The notes under the pieces are model-generated. The model worked only from the letters and a program-made list of their open reading frames with translations, ran no database searches and was not told the DNA's origin. This document shows positions 1 through 7,407 of a DNA stretch of 14,383 nt, one piece after another. The DNA is from CAIPAT01 sp037144075 (GTDB lineage Bacteria; Verrucomicrobiota; Lentisphaeria; Victivallales; Victivallaceae), in NCBI GenBank assembly GCA_037144075.1, contig JBAWXM010000108.1, forward strand, positions 1 to 14,383, written 5' to 3'. Position 1 is the first letter of the stretch; every line of letters starts with the position of its first letter. Both the position numbers and the translations under genes were made by a program.

Positions 1-1074
1 AAATTTTTCCCAGGCGGTTATGGTGGACAAATATTTTTTTGAATTGATTATGCCAGCCAGCGCGAGATACTGCCGGCGGCGGCGCTGCCGCTGAGTTTTG
101 AAAAAGTTGAGCAGCGCGGGGCGCATACCGGAGGACAATGTTTTTATAAGATGCTCTTTCTGCTCCATAAATACGTCGTAATCCCGGAGCTGGTTGGTGA
201 CTGCGCCCAGTTCATCAAATTTATGCATGAAAGGTGCAATCTGATCTTCCGGGAAAACCTCTTTAAATTCGCTTAGCGCCACGCGCATTTTTCTCAGGGC
301 GACCCGGAAGTCATGCAGACATTCAGAATCAATGTCGGCGACAACGCCTTTTTGATTATATTTCAGGATGTCCAGTTGCGATTTCAGGATGGAAATTGCC
401 GCCGATTTTATGGTTGCCTCCGGCTGGAATTTCTGAGTTGCGGTTTCCTGCGGAATGGATTCAATTCCGGCGGCTTTCAGCGCGGCGTCAATCAACGTCC
501 GCCATATGCCGCCGGCATCACGCAGAATCTCCGGCGCAACGGGCGAGGCCATTGAACTCAACTGTTTATTGCCGACCCGGGATGATTGCAGGCTGATGAT
601 GGCTGGCAGCGCAACTCCGGGACCGTCCGGCAGCGAATATTCGCTAAAGATCAAAGCGACTTTCTGTTTTGCTTTTGATGCCAGGGTAAAGCTGCTGGTG
701 CGAACATCGAGTGCAAGCAGCGGGACAACCGTCCGGTTGCCAAGTATCCTCGCCAGTTTTTTACTTAATTCAGTCTTTAAGATATCATCGCTGCACTTCA
801 ATTCCCGTTTTTTATCCCAGACGATTGACGACAGAAGCGAATCGTCATCCAGGCTGGTCAGGCTATAAACACGCCCGCATTTCACCAGAACAAGATTATT
901 GTTCAATAGACGGCGGTCATAAGAATCAAAAATGGTTTGCTGTTCACATTCCTCGCACGCTTTATTGACGGTGAAACCGGCGGCGATTACCGCGACCATG
1001 CCGGCAATATCCGTTCTTCCCGGAGCAAGCAGATATCTGACTTCACGAAGATTTTTTTTAGTGTCAACCGCCAT
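1..1074 (-). CDS. CYTH-like/CHAD domain protein (3' end cut by window edge)
   Basis: The reading frame is open from ATG 1074 to base 1, giving 358 residues; the C-terminus lies outside the window. Residues about 225 to the edge form a CHAD domain: the hallmark HDFRVALRKMR sits at 254-264, followed by further Arg/Lys-rich helices. CHAD domains are helical, His/Arg/Lys-rich modules known to bind inorganic polyphosphate. Residues 1-200 look like a CYTH (triphosphate tunnel) domain, with YDRRLLNNNLVLVK resembling the CYTH 'yDt..r.L...g..LR' strand, but the N-terminal ExExK metal/phosphate motif is not there (KNLREVRYLL instead), so this half may be non-catalytic. The start is well set by AGGAGGT at 1081-1087, six bases before the ATG. 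Divergently arranged ppx and ppk1 nearby support a polyP role. The CHAD call is firm; the CYTH call is moderate; the exact function is unknown. Confidence 0.85.
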   Translation of the reverse strand, partial: MAVDTKKNLREVRYLLAPGRTDIAGMVAVIAAGFTVNKACEECEQQTIFDSYDRRLLNNNLVLVKCGRVYSLTSLDDDSLLSSIVWDKKRELKCSDDILKTELSKKLARILGNRTVVPLLALDVRTSSFTLASKAKQKVALIFSEYSLPDGPGVALPAIISLQSSRVGNKQLSSMASPVAPEILRDAGGIWRTLIDAALKAAGIESIPQETATQKFQPEATIKSAAISILKSQLDILKYNQKGVVADIDSECLHDFRVALRKMRVALSEFKEVFPEDQIAPFMHKFDELGAVTNQLRDYDVFMEQKEHLIKTLSSGMRPALLNFFKTQRQRRRRQYLALAGIINSKKYLSTITAWEKF

Positions 1075-1129
1075 TTACAGACCTCCTGGAATCAGCCTGA
1101 ATGAAAAACTTAAGCACAGGCAACGCAAA

Positions 1130-1170
1130 ACTATATTTAATTGGGCCAATTGCAAAACTCATGTTTTGCA
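1130..1170 (-). promoter_or_regulatory. Inverted repeats over a weak candidate promoter of the CHAD gene
   Basis: Two perfect inverted repeats lie about 65-95 bases upstream of the CHAD gene start. One is the 13-mer AATTGGGCCAATT at 1139-1151. The other is TGCAAAAC-TCAT-GTTTTGCA at 1151-1170, with 8-bp arms. A minus-strand -10-like TATAGT lies at 1135-1130, and the only -35-like hexamer (TTGCAA, 1155-1150) has a short 14-base spacer. The palindromes would cover the spacer and the -35 region, so they could be an operator. The promoter itself is weak by eye. Confidence 0.3.
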
Positions 1171-1171
1171 G

Positions 1172-1290
1172 GAATTTCAGAATTTAGAATCTAGAATTCA
1201 GAATGAAATTCGAACTAAAATCCGGATTTATTCTGACTCCTGTCTCCTGACTTCCCTGTCTTTTGGGTTGCGGGCAAAGCCAGCCTTAGT
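1172..1290 (-). repeat. Dispersed non-coding repeat, copy 1
   Basis: This is the non-coding stretch between the Nudix and CHAD genes. Read on the minus strand it contains the segments TTTGCCCGCAA, GACAGGGAAG, and a 25-base stretch (1242-1218) identical to plus-strand 7056-7080. Homology continues for about 17 more bases at roughly 13/17 identity. The remainder (1172-1211) is an AT-rich series of AGAAT-type units flanked by 8-bp inverted arms, GAATTTCA at 1172-1179 and TGAAATTC at 1204-1211. No coding signal was seen. It looks like a member of a genome-dispersed extragenic repeat family; its boundaries are approximate. Confidence 0.6.
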
Positions 1291-1300
1291 TAACATACTT

Positions 1301-1741
1301 TCAAGTTCGCCGGAATACAAACTTATCACTCAGCGCGGCGGCGTCTTTAACTATTTCTCTGACATTGCCATCGCTAAGGACTTCCAGGGCATCCTCCAGC
1401 GGCAGCATCTGACGTTTTCTGAACATCTGCTCCGGCCATTTTTCAAGCGTTTCAGTTATCTTCAGCATATATATCAAAACATGGTAGTTGCGATTGAACT
1501 TGTGATAATCATATGCCCCGACCGGGATATCAGAAACGACGCCGTGGATTCCAGCCTCTTCAAAGGCTTCGCGAACGGCAGTTTCCTGCGGGGAATGGCT
1601 TTCTTCAATATGTCCCTTCGGCAGCACCCACCGATCCGGAAATGCCTTGGAGGTAATGAGCATAACTTTCAATTCTTTATCGAAAACAAAGGGGATTGCC
1701 CCGGCTTGCAGTATTATTTTATTCAAGATACCTGACTCCAT
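1301..1741 (-). CDS. Nudix hydrolase, DIPP/Ap6A-like, with altered Nudix box
   Basis: This is a small Nudix-fold pyrophosphohydrolase of 146 residues. The Nudix box spans residues 43-65 and keeps the catalytic REAFEEAGI core (R57, E58, E61, E62). The 'WVLPKGHIE' lead-in is typical of the diphosphoinositol-polyphosphate / diadenosine-polyphosphate branch. The box should read Gx5Ex7REUxEExGU, but position 7 is His (H49) instead of Glu. Family members cut nucleoside diphosphates linked to X, Ap(n)A, diphosphoinositols and, in some DIPP enzymes, polyphosphate; the last would fit the adjacent ppx-ppk and CHAD genes, but the substrate is inferred. The ATG at 1741 has no Shine-Dalgarno. A TTG at 1726 (codon 6) is preceded by GGAG at nine bases and may be the true start, giving 141 residues. 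Confidence 0.87.
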   Translation of the reverse strand: MESGILNKIILQAGAIPFVFDKELKVMLITSKAFPDRWVLPKGHIEESHSPQETAVREAFEEAGIHGVVSDIPVGAYDYHKFNRNYHVLIYMLKITETLEKWPEQMFRKRQMLPLEDALEVLSDGNVREIVKDAAALSDKFVFRRT

Positions 1742-1904
1742 TTATTGATTATCATTTAGAACATAGAGATATCCGGACAGTTTTGCCAGTCGCCGGCCAT
1801 TTTTTTAATTGATTTCTAATGGACAGTTTGCAGAATCCGCAAAAGCATGACCGCGCTTAAAAAAAATTACATTTCAGTAGTTCCAAGGCTTGTGCAACGG
1901 CGCT

Positions 1905-1931
1905 TTGACATTTAAATTTCAAAAGTAAGAT
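1905..1931 (+). promoter_or_regulatory. Candidate promoter and palindrome upstream of ppx-ppk
   Basis: A consensus -35 TTGACA lies at 1905-1910. The best -10 is TAAGAT at 1926-1931 (4/6 match, 15-base spacer), 42 bases before the ppx start. The -35 is also the left end of an 18-bp near-palindrome, TTGACATTTAAATTTCAA (1905-1922, 16/18 symmetric), which could be an operator. The rest of the 231-base divergent gap between the Nudix gene and ppx shows nothing recognisable. Confidence 0.4.
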
Positions 1932-1973
1932 TTTGTCATTACAAAGAGTTCGGTCTTTTTCGCGGAGGAAGAT

Positions 1974-3524
1974 ATGGCGTTGATTCCGGCAAGAAAAATT
2001 AAGATGCCGCTGCAGGCGGCGGTTATAGATATCGGCGCCCATTCGGCGCGAATGGATATAATCCAGATCGAAAAGAACAAAAGCTACGAGATACTGGAAA
2101 GCCTGGTGCAGCCGGTAAATCTGGGCAGAGATGTTTTTACCAGAGGCATGATATCGCCTGATTCAACCATCCTGCTTTGCGGAATTATGAAAGATTTTGC
2201 CGCAAAAACTGCGGAATACGGGGTTGGCTACATCCGGGCTTTCGCGACCAGCGCGGTGCGCGAAGCCTTCAACCGTGAAATTTTCATCAATAACATAAAA
2301 ATCGCCAGCGGCATTGACCTGGAAATTCTGGAAGGCTCGAAAGAGGCCGCGCTGATTACCATGACGGTCAAGAAAGCGCTGGGCGGGAAAACCGCGCTGT
2401 CCAAAGCTGATCTGCTGCTGCTGGGCATCGGCTCCGGCTCAGTGGAAGTTTCGCTGGTGCGCAACGGGGAACTGAAATTTGCCGAAACTTTTGCTCTCGG
2501 CACCATCCGCATTTTTGAAGAATACGGGAATAAAGCGGCCGAACCGGAAAGACTAACCGACATCATTGATTCATATACGGAGCTGATTGCCGACCGGATC
2601 AGCCGGATTTCCGACATCCCCAAAACCATCCAGTTCGTTGCGGTCGGCGAGAGTGTCCGCATCATTATGGATATTAACGGCAAGGCGGTAAAAAATCAGC
2701 CGGTCAGGACAATTACGCTGGAAAAGTTTGAAAAACTCTTCCGCAAAATCAATCTGATGTCGCAGGCGGAAATCGCGGAAAAATACCAGATCGGAGATGT
2801 CGCCGCCAGGGGGATTATTCCCTGCGCCTGGATCATAAAACGCTTTTTTGACATGACCGGCGCCGGCGCTCTGATTGTGCCGGCGGTAACCACCAGAAAT
2901 GCCGTGCTTGAAGACATCATCCGCCAGTTGTTCAATGAAAAAGACCCGTTTATTCCGGATATGCTGTCCGTGGTTAAATCAATGGGCAAAAAATATTGTT
3001 TCGATCCGTGCCATGTTGAAGCAATCAAGGAAATAGCGGTCAAGATTTTTGATAAGATGCATGCGGTTCACTCGCTGGGCGAGCGGGAGCGGCTGTATCT
3101 GGAAATTGCGGCGATCCTGCACGACATCGGCCGCTTTGTGGATTCGCGGAAGCATCACAAACATTCATGCTATTTGATTTCGAATACGCAGATTCCAGGT
3201 TTGACGGAGGAGGAGCGGCTGGTAGTGGCGGCAGTGGCCCGCTATCACCGCAAAGGCAAGCCGCAGGCGTCACATCCCGAATACATGATTCTTTCGCCCG
3301 TGATGCGGGTGCTGGTCTGCAAACTGGCGGCCATCCTCCGCGTTGCCGACGCCGTGGCCAATTCCCAGGAGTGCAAAACCAGGAATTGCTCGGTTACTGT
3401 CAAGGACCGGGTGCTGATAATAAAAAGCAGCGGTTCTGTTGACATGGGACTGGAAAAGACTCTGTTGTCCAAAAAATCTGATCTGTTTGAAGATGTTTAC
3501 GGAATGAAAATAGTTTTAGAGTAG
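1974..3524 (+). CDS. ppx: Exopolyphosphatase, Ppx/GppA family with C-terminal HD domain
   Basis: The 516-residue length is close to the two-domain Ppx/GppA family. The N-terminal ASKHA-type phosphatase half shows the first phosphate motif as VIDIGAHSAR (D19), then FATSAVREA, then the catalytic-base segment EGSKEAAL (E124), and the second phosphate motif LLGIGSGSVEV (150-159). The C-terminal half is a degenerate HD domain: ILHDIGRF with H383/D384, followed by HHKHS and a RYHRKG segment. Ppx enzymes release phosphate from polyP ends, while GppA acts on pppGpp; the two cannot be told apart by eye, but ppk1 directly downstream favours Ppx. An oddity is that the usual acidic residue before IGGGS in the second motif is Gly151. 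The start is supported by GGAGG five bases before the ATG. The gap to ppk1 is 31 bases, so the two are probably co-transcribed. Confidence 0.9.
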   Translation: MALIPARKIKMPLQAAVIDIGAHSARMDIIQIEKNKSYEILESLVQPVNLGRDVFTRGMISPDSTILLCGIMKDFAAKTAEYGVGYIRAFATSAVREAFNREIFINNIKIASGIDLEILEGSKEAALITMTVKKALGGKTALSKADLLLLGIGSGSVEVSLVRNGELKFAETFALGTIRIFEEYGNKAAEPERLTDIIDSYTELIADRISRISDIPKTIQFVAVGESVRIIMDINGKAVKNQPVRTITLEKFEKLFRKINLMSQAEIAEKYQIGDVAARGIIPCAWIIKRFFDMTGAGALIVPAVTTRNAVLEDIIRQLFNEKDPFIPDMLSVVKSMGKKYCFDPCHVEAIKEIAVKIFDKMHAVHSLGERERLYLEIAAILHDIGRFVDSRKHHKHSCYLISNTQIPGLTEEERLVVAAVARYHRKGKPQASHPEYMILSPVMRVLVCKLAAILRVADAVANSQECKTRNCSVTVKDRVLIIKSSGSVDMGLEKTLLSKKSDLFEDVYGMKIVLE

Positions 3525-3555
3525 CAATATAGAAAATTTCAGGAGTATTGACGCA

Positions 3556-5685
3556 GTGAGTGTTTTTCTCGATCAAAAATATTTTGTCTCCCGAGAATTA
3601 AGCTGGCTGGAATTTAATGCCAGGGTGCTGGACGAGGCTGGCGATGTTGGCAATCCGCTGCTGGAAAGACTTAAATTCATCTCCATATTCAGCAACAATC
3701 TTGATGAATTTTTCATGATCAGGGTTGCCGGACTGCGGCAGTTACTAAGTTCCAAAACCGCGCAGACCGACTGTTCCGGACTGAAACCGGCTGAACAGAT
3801 CAAGGCGGTTAAAAAAAGACTTAAAGGCCTGATCGAGCGGGAATACCGTTATCTGCTGCATGAAATTCTGCCGGCGCTGGAGGAGAAAGGGATTCAACTC
3901 GTCAACCCGGAACAATTATCCAGCGAACAGCGGGTGTTTCTGAAGGAATACTTCCTCAATCAGGTGTTTCCGGTGCTTACTCCATTTGCGGTTGACCCCA
4001 GCCATCCGTTCCCGATTCTTAACAGTGGAGCGATAGAAATCGCCGTCAGCCTCAGCCGGGACGATTCCGGAAAAGTGCAGCACGCATTCGTCGAAGTTCC
4101 GCAACTGCTGCCGCGTTTCATCCGGCTCAGCTTCTCGCCTAAAAATAAGCAGCAGTATGTGCTGCTGGAAGACCTGATTATGGAACATATCCAGTTCCTG
4201 TTCAGCAACTGCAAAATGCACGAGATAATTCCATTCCGGATTACCCGCGACATGGATTTTTCGCTGGACGAGGAAGGGGTTGCCGACCTGCTGCAGTACA
4301 TGAAAAAAGAACTGCTTCACCGCAAGAGCAGGGAGCCGATCCGGCTCGAACTGCCCAAAGGCAGCCGCGGCAAACTGGCGGAATGGCTGATGGAGCAGTT
4401 TCAACTGGACGATGATTTTAAATATAATGTGCCGATGCCGCTCAATCCGGCCGCTTTCTTTGAATTTATCGGCAAGGTCAACCGGCCCGACCTGATGAAT
4501 CAGCCGTGGCCGCCATTGCCGGTTCCGGAATTCTCCAACGGCGGCGGTTCGATGTTTGACGTGATTGACCGGGAGGAATGCGTGATGGACGCAGTGCCAT
4601 TCCAGGGCTTTGAGCCGGTCGTCAAACTGCTGAATGAAGCGGCTGAAGATCCGGATGTGCTGGCGATCAAACAGACGCTTTACCGGGTCAGCGGCGACTC
4701 CCCGGTGATCAAAGCGCTGCAGCGCGCCGCTGAAAACGGCAAGCAGGTGACGGTCATACTGGAATTGAAAGCCCGTTTTGACGAAAATAATAATATTAAC
4801 TGGGCGGTGAAGCTTGAAGAATCCGGGGCGCACGTTATCTACGGCATCGCCGGGTTCAAGATACACTGCAAGGCGCTGCTGATCGTCAAACGCAACAAGG
4901 ATATGCGGATCAAACGGTACGTCCATCTGGCGACCGGCAATTACAACGATAAAACCGCGAAACTGTACACCGATATCGGGATGTTCATGTGCGACCCGGA
5001 AATTTGTCTGGAAGTATCTTCGCTGTTTAACGTGATGACCGGCTATTCCTCGCCGCTGAACACCTGGAAAAGGATCGCGGTGGCGCCGTTCTCGCTGAGG
5101 GAGAGATTTATTGAGCTGATTGACCGGGAAGCCAGAATTTCGACTAAAAACAATCCGGGACGCATCATCGCCAAAATGAATTCACTGGTTGATCCTGAAA
5201 TTATTACGCATCTCTACCGCGCGGCAATAGCCGGAGTTAAAATTGACCTGATTGTGCGCGGCATCTGCTGCCTGAAGCCCGGCATCGGCACCAGTAATAT
5301 CAATGTTATCAGCATTGTTGACCGCTATCTCGAGCACAGCCGTGTTTTCTACTTCAGGAATTGCGGCGAAGAGGAATATTATCTTTCCAGCGCCGACTGG
5401 ATGCCGAGAAACCTCGATCACCGGATTGAGATCATGTTTCCAGTGGAAAAGGAGAGCGTCAGGAAAGTCATCCGGCAGACGCTGGAGATTCAGCTTAAAG
5501 ATAAACGCAAGTCCAGACGCATGCTGCCTACCGGCGCCTACACCCGGACATTCAATAGAGTCAAGGATAATTCCGCCAGCCAGTTCCGCACATATCAGCT
5601 CTTCCAGGAGATTTACGATAAGTCAAAACAGCGGCGCGAAGAAGTCAAAAAGCTGAAAGTATTCTCCAGACCGCAAGAAATTTAA
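3556..5685 (+). CDS. ppk1: Polyphosphate kinase 1
   Basis: PPK1 reversibly transfers the ATP gamma-phosphate to a growing polyP chain through a phosphohistidine. At 709 residues it is near the E. coli length (688), and all four regions are recognisable: the N domain beginning YFVSRELSWLEFNARVLDEA and containing NNLDEFFMIRVAGL, the H domain, and the two phospholipase-D-like C domains. The autophosphorylated His is H457 in RYVHLATGNYN, and the second conserved His is H594 in YLEHSRVFYF. SSADWMPRNLDHRIE near the end is a PPK1 signature. The start is GTG at 3556 with AGGAG at 3541-3545, ten bases upstream. No truncation or odd residues were seen. It lies downstream of ppx, giving a synthesis/degradation pair; a 336-codon antisense frame inside it is a shadow. 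Confidence 0.97.
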   Translation: MSVFLDQKYFVSRELSWLEFNARVLDEAGDVGNPLLERLKFISIFSNNLDEFFMIRVAGLRQLLSSKTAQTDCSGLKPAEQIKAVKKRLKGLIEREYRYLLHEILPALEEKGIQLVNPEQLSSEQRVFLKEYFLNQVFPVLTPFAVDPSHPFPILNSGAIEIAVSLSRDDSGKVQHAFVEVPQLLPRFIRLSFSPKNKQQYVLLEDLIMEHIQFLFSNCKMHEIIPFRITRDMDFSLDEEGVADLLQYMKKELLHRKSREPIRLELPKGSRGKLAEWLMEQFQLDDDFKYNVPMPLNPAAFFEFIGKVNRPDLMNQPWPPLPVPEFSNGGGSMFDVIDREECVMDAVPFQGFEPVVKLLNEAAEDPDVLAIKQTLYRVSGDSPVIKALQRAAENGKQVTVILELKARFDENNNINWAVKLEESGAHVIYGIAGFKIHCKALLIVKRNKDMRIKRYVHLATGNYNDKTAKLYTDIGMFMCDPEICLEVSSLFNVMTGYSSPLNTWKRIAVAPFSLRERFIELIDREARISTKNNPGRIIAKMNSLVDPEIITHLYRAAIAGVKIDLIVRGICCLKPGIGTSNINVISIVDRYLEHSRVFYFRNCGEEEYYLSSADWMPRNLDHRIEIMFPVEKESVRKVIRQTLEIQLKDKRKSRRMLPTGAYTRTFNRVKDNSASQFRTYQLFQEIYDKSKQRREEVKKLKVFSRPQEI

Positions 5686-5772
5686 AGTTTGTGAATCCGG
5701 CGCTTTTGATTTTGCTTTAAACGCATTATATTCATAGCCACTGTTCTTAACAATCAACTTATGGTATAAAAT

Positions 5773-6891
5773 ATGGCTAAATGTATTGGAATTCTGACCG
5801 CCGGCGGCGACAGCCCCGGACTTAATGCCGCCATCAGAGCGGTGGGCAAAACCCTGCTGCATTATAATATTCAACTGCTTGGATTCAGGGACGGCTTCGA
5901 AGGCCTGGTTTATGATAAAACGATGCATCTGGACAATGATGACCTCTCCGGCATTCTGACGGCCGGCGGCACCGTACTCGGCACCAGCCGCACCAAACCG
6001 CAGAAAATGCCGGTGGGCAGGAACATTATGGATATGACCGACGTCATTGTCGAGAATTACAAGAAACACCAGCTTGACGCGCTGATCTGCATCGGCGGGG
6101 GGGGGACCCATAAAAGCGCGTTGAAGTTGAAAGAGAAAGGACTCAATATCATTACAATCCCTAAAACGATTGACAATGATATCGCCTGCACTGATAACTC
6201 GATCGGTTTTGACACCGCTTTGCGGATTGCCACCGACGCCATTGACAGCCTGCATTCCACCGCCAGCAGCCATAAGCGGATCATGCTGGTCGAAATTATG
6301 GGACACCGCGCCGGGTGGCTGACCCTCGGCGCCGGTCTTGCCGGGGGCGCGGATGTTATTATGATTCCGGAACTGCCTTACGACATTAATAATGTCGCCA
6401 ATGCCATTCTTCAACGTTCAAGGGAAGGCAAACGCTTCTCTATTGTCCCGGTGGCTGAGGGCGCGGTATCAAAATCTGAAGCGCTGCTGTTTGCCCAGGC
6501 TGCCGCCAGAAAAGAGAAAGCCACTTCCAGAAAAGATAAGGAAAAATCCAAGATCGAACTGGAGGAGCTCTGGCAGGCGCGTACCGGCAACACGCTGCGA
6601 ATCGCTCAAAAACTTGAAGAACTCACCGGACAGGAAACCCGCGTCACAATCCTCGGGTATCTGCAGCGCGGCGGCAAACCTTCTCCATTCGACCGCATTC
6701 TGGCAACCAAACTCGGCAATGCCTGTGTTGATCTGATCAGGAAAAGACAGTTCGGCTACATGGTCGCCTCCAATGGGCAGAATATTGAGCCGGTTCCGAT
6801 TGAAGAAGTGGCCGGAAAAATTAAACTGGTTCCGCAAGATCATCCATGGATTAAAAGCGCCAGAGAAACCGGCATCAGTTTCGGCGTATAA
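5773..6891 (+). CDS. 6-phosphofructokinase, PPi/mixed-donor clade type
   Basis: This enzyme phosphorylates fructose 6-phosphate to the 1,6-bisphosphate. At 372 residues it is longer than E. coli PfkA, partly through a Lys/Glu-rich insertion around 235-270. Motifs are ILTAGGDSPGLNAAIR (7-22), the phosphoryl-donor loop IGGGGT (107-112), PKTIDNDI (130-137, catalytic D134), EIMGHRAGW and LGYLQRGGKPSPFDR. Lys131, at the E. coli Gly124 position, marks PPi-dependent and mixed-substrate PFKs, while Gly111 at the Gly104 position is the ATP-type residue; this pairing is known from group III enzymes, so the donor is undecided. Gly110 replaces the usual Asp103, a residue near metal-ATP, and is encoded within nine consecutive G (6097-6105). 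There is no strong Shine-Dalgarno before the ATG. It follows ppk1 after 87 bases in the same direction. Confidence 0.9.
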   Translation: MAKCIGILTAGGDSPGLNAAIRAVGKTLLHYNIQLLGFRDGFEGLVYDKTMHLDNDDLSGILTAGGTVLGTSRTKPQKMPVGRNIMDMTDVIVENYKKHQLDALICIGGGGTHKSALKLKEKGLNIITIPKTIDNDIACTDNSIGFDTALRIATDAIDSLHSTASSHKRIMLVEIMGHRAGWLTLGAGLAGGADVIMIPELPYDINNVANAILQRSREGKRFSIVPVAEGAVSKSEALLFAQAAARKEKATSRKDKEKSKIELEELWQARTGNTLRIAQKLEELTGQETRVTILGYLQRGGKPSPFDRILATKLGNACVDLIRKRQFGYMVASNGQNIEPVPIEEVAGKIKLVPQDHPWIKSARETGISFGV

Positions 6892-6911
6892 CGTTCGGAA
6901 TAAGCGGATTT

Positions 6912-7100
6912 AAGGCGGGTTTTGCCCGCAATCCTCCACGCCCGAAAGACAGGGAAGGAGTCAGAATGGAGCCGGTTTTAATGGAGGGTTATGCTCTGTC
7001 ATACCGGGATGACCGGATTCGGAATTGAGCTTCAGCGGAGGTGACATATTAATAGCAGGAGTCAGAATAAATCCGGATTTGAGCTCGAATTTTATTATCG
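6912..7100 (+). repeat. Dispersed non-coding repeat, copy 2, in inverted orientation to copy 1
   Basis: This lies in the 381-base gap between pfk and the leader ORF. It shares with copy 1 AAGGC-GG-TTTGCCCGCAA (6912-6931), GAAAGACAGGGAAG, and a 25-base identical stretch at 7056-7080 that continues into a GAGCTCGAATTTT segment. The 12-mer AGGAGTCAGAAT occurs twice (6956-6967 and 7057-7068), flanking about 90 bases absent from copy 1, as if the unit had expanded or received an insertion. A GCGGG-TTTTG-CCCGC hairpin lies at 6915-6929 without a T-run, so it is not a convincing terminator. No coding signal was seen. Confidence 0.6.
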
Positions 7101-7173
7101 CTGACTTCTGGCTGACTACTTATGCAATTATCTCTATTTTCATTCTTTTTTGCTGTAATTTGCGGGTTTGTTA

Positions 7174-7201
7174 TTGACATTCAGCATAAAATCACTATAA
7201 T
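7174..7201 (+). promoter_or_regulatory. Strong sigma70 promoter of the iclR-type regulator unit
   Basis: TTGACA (7174-7179) and TATAAT (7196-7201) both match consensus exactly, with a 16-base spacer. Transcription would start near 7208, giving a leader of about 200 bases that contains the 44-codon ORF before the regulator gene. The -10 lies wholly inside the palindrome at 7191-7207. Confidence 0.8.
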
Positions 7202-7207
7202 AGTAAT
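7191..7207. promoter_or_regulatory. Candidate IclR-family operator, copy 1
   Basis: ATCACTATAATAGTAAT is a 17-bp palindrome with 8-base arms (one mismatch) around a central A. It covers the -10 of the promoter upstream of the IclR-type gene. A second copy at 8123-8139 matches 15/17 and lies at the same place relative to the next gene's -10. Binding here would block RNA polymerase, so autorepression is the simplest reading; the link to the neighbouring regulator is inferred from position. Confidence 0.6.
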
Positions 7208-7272
7208 ATAATGAATTTTCTGTAACTGGATAGCGCAGAAGTTTGTATTTTATTTAAAAAAAGTAGTGTCGC

Positions 7273-7407
7273 ATGCAAACAACTTCGTTCGAGTTCCCTT
7301 ATTCGCGGAGCAGGGATAAGATTCTGGAGATCAATGACAATCTGGCAATCGGCGCGGCGATGGCCGACGCTGTCGTGAAGACGCTTAAGCTGAAGAAGGC
7401 CCTATAG
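7273..7407 (+). CDS. Possible 44-residue leader peptide or gene remnant
   Basis: ATG 7273 to TAG 7405-7407 gives a 44-residue frame beginning MQTTSFEFPYSRSRDK and ending in the basic KTLKLKKAL. It starts about 65 bases after the predicted transcription start and ends five bases before the ATG of the IclR-type gene, so translation could be coupled. This matters because the regulator's own start has only AAGAAGG thirteen bases upstream, inside this ORF. The ORF itself lacks a clear Shine-Dalgarno. I do not recognise the sequence. It may be a regulatory small ORF, or the C-terminal scrap of a deleted gene, since the middle (ILEINDNLAIGAAMADAVV) looks like an ordinary folded-protein helix. Confidence 0.35.
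   Translation: MQTTSFEFPYSRSRDKILEINDNLAIGAAMADAVVKTLKLKKAL

Noticed and set aside
932..1735. 267-codon plus-strand frame over the CHAD-Nudix region
   Set aside because: It covers the antisense of a clear Nudix gene, a CHAD gene start and a non-coding repeat, with no protein-like features.
1784..1808. GC-rich segment followed by a T-run, a possible terminator in the divergent gap
   Set aside because: The possible stems pair only about three bases, and no plus-strand gene ends nearby.
1856..2042. 61-codon minus-strand frame between the Nudix gene and ppx
   Set aside because: It opposes the ppx start and promoter, has no ribosome site and no recognisable content.
3916..4926. 336-codon antisense frame inside ppk1
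   Set aside because: It lies opposite highly conserved PPK1 catalytic sequence, has no ribosome site and its composition is what a shadow frame of this GC-skewed gene gives.
5623..6414. 263-codon antisense frame across the ppk1 end and pfk
   Set aside because: Opposite conserved PFK motifs, no recognisable domain; a shadow.
6915..6929. GCGGG-TTTTG-CCCGC hairpin after pfk as a terminator
   Set aside because: No following T-run; better explained as part of the dispersed repeat, whose other copy does not keep the stem.
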